Positions 59,288 to 64,000 of a stretch of DNA of 64,000 bases are shown here, piece by piece. The stretch's first letter is position 1; each line of letters starts with the position of its first letter. Source of the stretch: Neglectibacter sp. X58 (lineage in GTDB: Bacteria; Bacillota; Clostridia; Oscillospirales; Acutalibacteraceae); contig NZ_QWEO01000012.1 of the NCBI RefSeq assembly GCF_009936035.1, positions 1-64,000 of the forward strand, in the 5' to 3' direction. A program made the translations under genes and the position numbers. Below the pieces are notes generated by a model. That model was not told the origin of the DNA, did no database searches, and was given only the letters and a program-made list of their open reading frames with translations.

Positions 59288-61939
59288 TCACCACAGCAAC
59301 TGGCCCAGGCCATCCAGATCCCACTGGCTCATAGAGGCCAGGGGCGCGTCTAAAAGGGACTTCTGCATATCCCACAAAAGGGAGCCTGCTTCCCCTGTGT
59401 CCCGGACAGCCTGGTACTGGCTGGCGCCATATGCCTGATCCAACTGGCTGTACAGCGCGCTGTAGGCCCGCTGTATGTGGGTGATCCGCTGCTTCCCGGC
59501 GGCAAGGGCCTTCACAGCGGCCTGGGCTGCTTCCCGGGTGGAGATGTCCAGCGCATCCAGACCCAAAGCCTGCAAGGGAGGATGGGACAGGGGCTTGCCA
59601 GGCACCGCGTCTCCGCCAGGGCGGGCTTTGGCAGCGTCCCCCCTGCCCGCAGCCGTAACCCTGCCGCCGCGAATCATAATGGAGGCGGTCTGCTGCTTTC
59701 CCACGCCGCTGTCCCGACCAATGCCCGCGCTGCCGGCGCTGCCTGTGGCGGTAAGGGCGCCGGCAGGGCCGTCGCCGCCTTTTACCCGGTCAATGCACAG
59801 GGAGGTGCCATCCCCCAGGGAGATGCCTGCGCAGCCTGGGCCGCTTTCAAAGATGTTGTGGGTGCCGTCGGGCAGCAGGAGCGTCACCTGGTTGCCCCGG
59901 CCCAGGCTGAAGGCCCGCCCGGAGGCCACCCGGCACTCCACCTCGTCCAGGGTAAGGGATACAGCGCCGATGCCGTCTGCCAGGGCCAGCCTGCCGCTGA
60001 AAGGCTGCTGGTTCAGGTCTGTGCCCGCCCCGCCGGATATGGCGTCCACCTGGCTGGTAAGCACCCGCAAAGTGCAGCTTTCCTCTTCATAGCGCCAGTC
60101 TGTGTCGGCGTCGCCCCCGGTGACAGTAAAGGGGTTGGGATACAGGGGGGCCTGCTGGTAAGCGCTTTCCCGCTGGCTCCACAGCAGGTATACATACCGG
60201 GTGCGCAGCCGCCCGGCCTCGTCCCGGCCCTGCAGGAGTACGCTGTGGGCGGGATAGCCATGGGAAGGGTCTGGCTTTGGCAGCCAGAGGCGGGCCATCT
60301 CCTGCCTGCCGCCCTTTGTCCAGGAAAGGGGCGCCTGCCTGCCGTCTACCGTTAGGGAGGTCAAGGCGCTCCAGCCCGGCACCAAAGCCTTCCACAGCAG
60401 ATCAAAGGGCTTCACAGCCTCTCCCTGGGGGGTGTAAACCGGCATGGGCCTTGCCCCCAGCAGGAAGGAGGCGCTGTCCAGCACAACGGGGACAGGCTGC
60501 CCCTCCGGGCTTTCTTCCTGCACCGCGGCGGCACATCCCAGCAGGCGCAGAGCGCTGCCTGCCCCGCCCTGCAAAGAGCGAATCCGCACCACTCCCTCCC
60601 CCTCCAGGGTAAGGGATGTGCCAGCGCCCAGCCGCACCTGGCCCAGGGCGCCGCCCCCCTGGCTTTGAAGCCGCGCCTGGGGTGTTTGGACGGTTAGCTG
60701 CGGAATGGACGCCCCCCGCAGAACCACCATCCCCGGGCCTGCAAGGCGCAGGGCGGGGGCCTGGCCGCCAGTCCCCTGCAGGAGCAGGGGCATGTCCCCG
60801 GCTGCTGTAAGCACGCCTGTTTGGGGGTCAAAGGAAACGCCGGAAAGGGTGGCGCCCACAGCCCGAACCCCCGCCGCTTCCAGGGACTCCCCCTGAAAGG
60901 CAGGGGGCTGGCTTTGGGCTTCCGGCTGGCCCGCCTCCCCAGGCAGGGGGAAGGGCTGCGTAAGCAGGCTGTCTCCACCCGCGCCCAGGGGAAGATCTGT
61001 CTCCAGGCCCTCCAGGGAGGCCAGCAGGTTTAACAGCAGGGAAAGGCCGTCCCCGCTGCCGCCGCCAGGCAGCAGGAGGGCAGGGGGTATGCCGGGATCG
61101 GCGGCCCCGCCCTCTGCCGGCAGCAGCAGATCCGTTAAAAAGGACTGAAGGCCCGGGGCCGCACCTGTGGTGAACTGCTCCTGGAAGTCGGCAAGGCTGG
61201 TGAATCTGCCTCCTGTCAGGCTCTCAACAGCCTGATCCGGCGAAGCGCCTTTTGCTATGGCCTCTAAAAGCTTTTGCAGGCCCTCTGCCGCCAGGGCTGG
61301 ATCCAGGGCCTCTTGGGAGCCGCCCCCGGCAATGACAGAGCCTAAGTAAAGGGAAGCCAGACAGCCCGCGGCAGAGCTGTCCTCCAAAGAAAGCCTGCTC
61401 AGGGCCTCCAGGACTTCCCGGCCAGTGGCAGCGGCATCCAGGCCCAGGGCCGCCAGAAGCGTTTCCTTGTCCGGCGGGGCGGAAGCCATGCCCCCCAGCA
61501 GCCAGCCGGGCAGGCTTGCCGCGTTTTCCCCTTCCCCCGGGAGAGGCGCGTCCGCCTGGAAGAACCCCGCGTCTACAGCGCTGCGGATCACCCGGTCTAC
61601 CTGCTTGGAAAGCTCCTCCAATTGGGCCTGCAGGGCGTCGGAGTCCTCCGCTGTTCCCCCGGCGGCCTTCTGGGCCAGGCTTTCCATGCGGCTTAAGGCG
61701 TCCCGGACCTCCGCCAGGGCGGCTTCCCCGCCCAGCAGGCCCCGCTTTGCCTGCTGCACCTGGCCTGCCGACTGGCTGATACGGGCCGCCAACTGCCGCA
61801 GGGTGTCGGAAACCGCCACGCCCGGCTTTGTGCCCGCCTGCCGCACAGAGGCAGAGCCTGCCTGCTTTTCCGTTTTTGCCGTCCCTTCATAGCGGGGCGG
61901 CGCAAAGCCCCTGTTCCTGCGCACTCTCAATTCTCCCAT
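59288..61939 (-). CDS. Large protein with flagellin-like ends and a long beta-rich insert
   Basis: 883 residues. Near the N-terminus, VSDTLRQLAARISQSAGQVQ, then LAEVRDALSRMESLAQKAAG resembles the flagellin D0/D1 helix. The end, LDALDISTREAAQAAVKALA, then RITHIQRAYSALYSQLDQAY and ASMSQWDLDGLGQLL, follows the flagellin C-terminal pattern (helix with STREAA motif, terminal LL). Between them, about 600 residues are Gly/Leu-rich strands, a possible beta-helix or adhesin domain (VRLGAGTSLTLEGEGVVRIR). No signal peptide is visible, as expected for flagellar export. No flagellar genes are nearby. Very high GC third positions support coding. Confidence 0.75.
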   Translation of the reverse strand: MGELRVRRNRGFAPPRYEGTAKTEKQAGSASVRQAGTKPGVAVSDTLRQLAARISQSAGQVQQAKRGLLGGEAALAEVRDALSRMESLAQKAAGGTAEDSDALQAQLEELSKQVDRVIRSAVDAGFFQADAPLPGEGENAASLPGWLLGGMASAPPDKETLLAALGLDAAATGREVLEALSRLSLEDSSAAGCLASLYLGSVIAGGGSQEALDPALAAEGLQKLLEAIAKGASPDQAVESLTGGRFTSLADFQEQFTTGAAPGLQSFLTDLLLPAEGGAADPGIPPALLLPGGGSGDGLSLLLNLLASLEGLETDLPLGAGGDSLLTQPFPLPGEAGQPEAQSQPPAFQGESLEAAGVRAVGATLSGVSFDPQTGVLTAAGDMPLLLQGTGGQAPALRLAGPGMVVLRGASIPQLTVQTPQARLQSQGGGALGQVRLGAGTSLTLEGEGVVRIRSLQGGAGSALRLLGCAAAVQEESPEGQPVPVVLDSASFLLGARPMPVYTPQGEAVKPFDLLWKALVPGWSALTSLTVDGRQAPLSWTKGGRQEMARLWLPKPDPSHGYPAHSVLLQGRDEAGRLRTRYVYLLWSQRESAYQQAPLYPNPFTVTGGDADTDWRYEEESCTLRVLTSQVDAISGGAGTDLNQQPFSGRLALADGIGAVSLTLDEVECRVASGRAFSLGRGNQVTLLLPDGTHNIFESGPGCAGISLGDGTSLCIDRVKGGDGPAGALTATGSAGSAGIGRDSGVGKQQTASIMIRGGRVTAAGRGDAAKARPGGDAVPGKPLSHPPLQALGLDALDISTREAAQAAVKALAAGKQRITHIQRAYSALYSQLDQAYGASQYQAVRDTGEAGSLLWDMQKSLLDAPLASMSQWDLDGLGQLLW

Positions 61940-62077
61940 CCGCTGCTCCTCCTTCCAGCAATGCCTATAATCCTATAACATAGATATCGTCCCGCTGGCA
62001 GGAAAAATAAGCATAAGCCCGGGATGGCTTGACCCAGGGAAACCGCCGCCGCAAACACAGCGCGGAAATGTCAAGAG

Positions 62078-62092
62078 TAAATGCGAAAAAAT
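62078..62092. repeat. 15-bp direct repeat, left copy
   Basis: TAAATGCGAAAAAAT, found identically at 63901-63915. The two enclose the IS30 transposase and HicBA genes. Confidence 0.6.
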
Positions 62093-62106
62093 TTGAAATA
62101 TTTTTT

Positions 62107-63147
62107 TCATAGGGCGGCGACGGCTTCACGGAAGAGCATTTCAGACGTTTTCCAACCTAAAATTTTACGTGGATAGTTGGCAATCCAGCTTTCCGCGCGC
62201 TTGACTTCTGCGGCGGTCACTTTCCCGAAGTCCGTTCCTTTCGGGAAGTGCCGCCGTATCATTTTGTTTTCGTTCTCATTGCTTCCCCGCTCGTAACTGC
62301 TGTATGGGTGACAATAGTAAACCTTTGTGCGCTTTCCCATCGTCAGCGCGGAACGTTCCAGCCGTTCCACGTCCGCGAATTCCCCGCCGTTGTCAACGGT
62401 GATCGTGCGGAAAATCAACCGGAAGAGGCGCGAACCGAAACGCCTTTCTATGCGATCAAGAGCGGCAACCACGCTGTCAGCCGTCCGATCCGGCATTAGC
62501 TCCATAATGGGAAGACGGCTTTTCCGTTCGGTCAGCACAAGAAGGGTTTTCTTTGAACTCTTCTTTTTTGAATAAACGGTGTCCATTTCCCAATGTCCCA
62601 CATCTTCCCGCGCGTCCACTTCGGCGGGGCGTTTCTCTATGCTTTCACCTTTCGGCGCGCGCTTCACTGTTTTAACTGTGTGATATGGCCGCTTGCGTTT
62701 CGGTTTTTCCGGCAAGTCCGCGTTCGTCAGGCGAAGGAATACGCCCTTTGTTATGTAGTTGTAAAATGTGCCTACACAAATAGACGTTGAAAACATCTTC
62801 CCTTCAATCTCAATGGACGCAAGAGCGGCGGCGGGGGAATAACCTTCTTCCACCACCTTCTTTTCCAGATATTCCGCAAGGGCGCGATCGTTCCCTATTT
62901 TCAGGTCTGCGCCCTTCTTCGATAGGTTTTCACGGTAACGCCTATGTGCTTCGTCCGGATTATAGCGATCCACTTCCACAAGATCAGTTGTCAACTGCTT
63001 CATGCGTGCGCGGTTCTTTTCCCGATATATGGTGCTAACGTGTACGTGCAATCTATCCGCGATTGTCTGCGGCTTTTCCCCGGCCAGCAATGCGGCTTCC
63101 AGCTTGTAACGGTCTGTTTTTGTTAAATGGCTGAAACAGTGTCCCAT
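62107..63147 (-). CDS. IS30-family transposase
   Basis: 346 residues from ATG 63147 (GGAGGT 8 bases upstream). An N-terminal helix-turn-helix (LTKTDRYKLEAALLAGEKPQ, then TIADRLHVHVSTIYRE) and the DDE core are present: EMDTVYSKKK (first D), TVDNGGEF (second D) and SSYERGSNENENKMIRRHFP (E). Length and motifs appear intact. Terminal inverted repeats were not clearly identified. Confidence 0.95.
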   Translation of the reverse strand: MGHCFSHLTKTDRYKLEAALLAGEKPQTIADRLHVHVSTIYREKNRARMKQLTTDLVEVDRYNPDEAHRRYRENLSKKGADLKIGNDRALAEYLEKKVVEEGYSPAAALASIEIEGKMFSTSICVGTFYNYITKGVFLRLTNADLPEKPKRKRPYHTVKTVKRAPKGESIEKRPAEVDAREDVGHWEMDTVYSKKKSSKKTLLVLTERKSRLPIMELMPDRTADSVVAALDRIERRFGSRLFRLIFRTITVDNGGEFADVERLERSALTMGKRTKVYYCHPYSSYERGSNENENKMIRRHFPKGTDFGKVTAAEVKRAESWIANYPRKILGWKTSEMLFREAVAAL

Positions 63148-63210
63148 GTTGTAAACCTCCATAAAACAGAAAAAAGGGGGCGGTTTCCCGCCCCCTACGC
63201 CTTCGTTTAT

Positions 63211-63609
63211 TTATCGCCCCGTTATTTGTAATTCCTGCTTCAAGGCCGCTTGAAGAATGGCAGATACGTTTACGCCCGCCTTGTCTGCTTCCGCATTCAG
63301 CCAAGAAGGCAAAGAAACATTGCGGCGTACCGTCCGCATATCGTTCTTCCTGCGATATTCCGAAAAATCCACGTCAACCAGCGTTATAACGTCTTCTTCG
63401 TGTTCTTTTGAAATTCCCGCAACGTCAGAGGGGCGCGGGATTGCCTCTTTTTCGTCTTCCATATCAATTCCCATAATGCCGATTGCGTCCCGCGCCATTT
63501 CCATAGCGTCCGCATAGTCCGTCCCTTGCGTGTTGATGTTGAAATCAGGCACAAACACAATGATATGTTTTGCTCCTTTGCTCATAACAATAGGGTATGC
63601 CGCTTTCAT
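63211..63609 (-). CDS. hicB: HicB-family antitoxin
   Basis: 132 residues. YPIVMSKGAKHIIVFVPDFN, then NTQGTDYADAMEMARDAIGI is the HicB partial RNase H-like fold. The C-terminal segment (RRNVSLPSWLNAEADKAGVN) is a ribbon-helix-helix/Arc-like DNA-binding part. It lies 52 bases after hicA on the same strand, the usual order. It neutralises HicA and represses the operon. Confidence 0.92.
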   Translation of the reverse strand: MKAAYPIVMSKGAKHIIVFVPDFNINTQGTDYADAMEMARDAIGIMGIDMEDEKEAIPRPSDVAGISKEHEEDVITLVDVDFSEYRRKNDMRTVRRNVSLPSWLNAEADKAGVNVSAILQAALKQELQITGR

Positions 63610-63661
63610 GTGAATACCTCCAAATTATTTTATGATATATTGTTTGCCGTAGCGCGGGGGC

Positions 63662-63835
63662 TTATTGTAGCCCCCGCCGCCGTATGATTGCCCTTGCTAA
63701 TTCTTCGTCCGTTTCTCTGTGCCGTACCACGCTTTCACGTTCTTTTCCTTTTACGTATATGTCATGGTTTGCACCGTGCCGTTTGAACTTCCAACCATTC
63801 TTTTCTAATAATGCTATGAGGTCTTTTGTTTTCAT
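63662..63835 (-). CDS. hicA: HicA-family mRNA interferase toxin
   Basis: 57 residues from ATG 63835, AGGAGGG 6-7 bases upstream; a longer open frame to 63970 is not used. KDLIALLEKNGWKFKRHGAN, then HDIYVKGKERESVVRH carries the active-site His (RHGANH) of the double-stranded RNA-binding-like fold. A complete toxin-antitoxin pair with hicB. Confidence 0.93.
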   Translation of the reverse strand: MKTKDLIALLEKNGWKFKRHGANHDIYVKGKERESVVRHRETDEELARAIIRRRGLQ

Positions 63836-63900
63836 GTCCCGCCCTCCTATTCCCCCATTATACACAATAAATGTGTATATGTCAATAGCTTTCAGGAAAA

Positions 63901-63915
63901 TAAATGCGAAAAAAT
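63901..63915. repeat. 15-bp direct repeat, right copy
   Basis: TAAATGCGAAAAAAT, as at 62078-62092. Confidence 0.6.
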
Positions 63916-63922
63916 GCAGAAA

Positions 63923-63945
63923 CGGCGGGTTATCCCGCCGCTTTT
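63923..63945 (-). terminator. Terminator of the partial XRE gene
   Basis: On the minus strand AGCGGCGGG-ATAA-CCCGCCG followed by TTTC. It lies just past the stop of the frame at 63946. Confidence 0.65.
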
Positions 63946-64000
63946 TCATTCTTCCAACCCGACAAGCCATTGCGTAGACACGCCAAGCACCTTTGAAAGC
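63946..64000 (-). CDS. Probable XRE-type repressor, last 17 residues only
   Basis: The frame reads LSKVLGVSTQWLVGLEE then stop. LGVSTQWLVGLEE is the common end of the helix-turn-helix domain of small XRE repressors. The rest lies beyond the right edge. Confidence 0.6.
   Translation of the reverse strand, partial: LSKVLGVSTQWLVGLEE

Noticed and set aside
57448-59313. A 621-codon open frame on the minus strand opposite the MBL-fold gene and pyrE
   Set aside because: It is the mirror of two well-supported genes in GC-rich DNA. No motif, signal or ribosome site, and pyrE motifs on the other strand are decisive.
1-64000. CRISPR arrays
   Set aside because: No set of three or more evenly spaced repeats of 23-45 bp was seen; the repeats found are pairs with other explanations.

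Overview
The window looks like a gut Firmicute of class Clostridia, probably close to the Oscillospiraceae. This is inferred from the high-GC pyrE/MBL flank, the agr-type signalling, tet(W), the RepA-N and MobV genes and the large serine recombinases; no 16S is present. Most of the window is a stack of mobile elements. Only about 57.1-62.0 kb looks like resident chromosome.

Region 1 (1-10 kb): a partial IS5-type transposase, then a leftward quorum-sensing operon (unknown ORF, agrA, agrC, agrB, agrD) divergent from an XRE repressor. Next is a rightward operon: a membrane-anchored protein with two thioredoxin-like domains, a small Sec-secreted peptide with four cysteines, a beta-propeller lipoprotein, two FtsX-type permeases and an ABC ATPase. 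Two pairs of LytTR-like repeats with 21-22 bp period sit just upstream of a -10 box at the head of the rightward operon. I read the whole as an autoinducer-controlled system that makes, folds and handles a disulfide peptide. It is the best candidate here for an undescribed system.

Region 2 (10.6-22.2 kb): a sigma-like regulator, a structured RNA candidate, a MazF-type toxin, three consecutive large serine recombinase genes (the middle one lacks the catalytic domain) and a LlaJI-type restriction-modification operon (two m5C methyltransferases, McrB-like R1, R2 nuclease).

Region 3 (22.4-29.2 kb): a SLOG protein, an XRE regulator, an ImmA/IrrE-type metallopeptidase fused to a C-terminal HTH, an unknown gene flanked by matching 17-bp palindromes, and a prophage replication fragment cut off inside a DUF2800 gene.

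Region 4 (29.2-34.1 kb): a graveyard of conjugative-element pieces (MarR, RepA, receiver, parA, integrase and parB fragments) around an intact flavin reductase, nitroreductase and DUF1858 set.

Region 5 (34.3-57.1 kb): bounded by two intact tRNA-Arg(CCU) genes, each preceded by the same diverged end sequence. It carries an ANT(6)-type aminoglycoside resistance gene, a nucleoside phosphorylase, an ImmR/ImmA-like switch with a Y-family polymerase, tet(W) with its leader, a MobV/serine recombinase element, a Mef-like efflux pump behind an attenuator, a SLOG protein, ParA, a promoter-to-terminator small RNA candidate and a second copy of the structured RNA.

Region 6 (57.1-64 kb): an MBL-fold hydrolase, pyrE, an 883-residue protein whose ends resemble flagellin, then an IS30 transposase and a HicBA toxin-antitoxin pair. 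No CRISPR array and no rRNA genes were seen.
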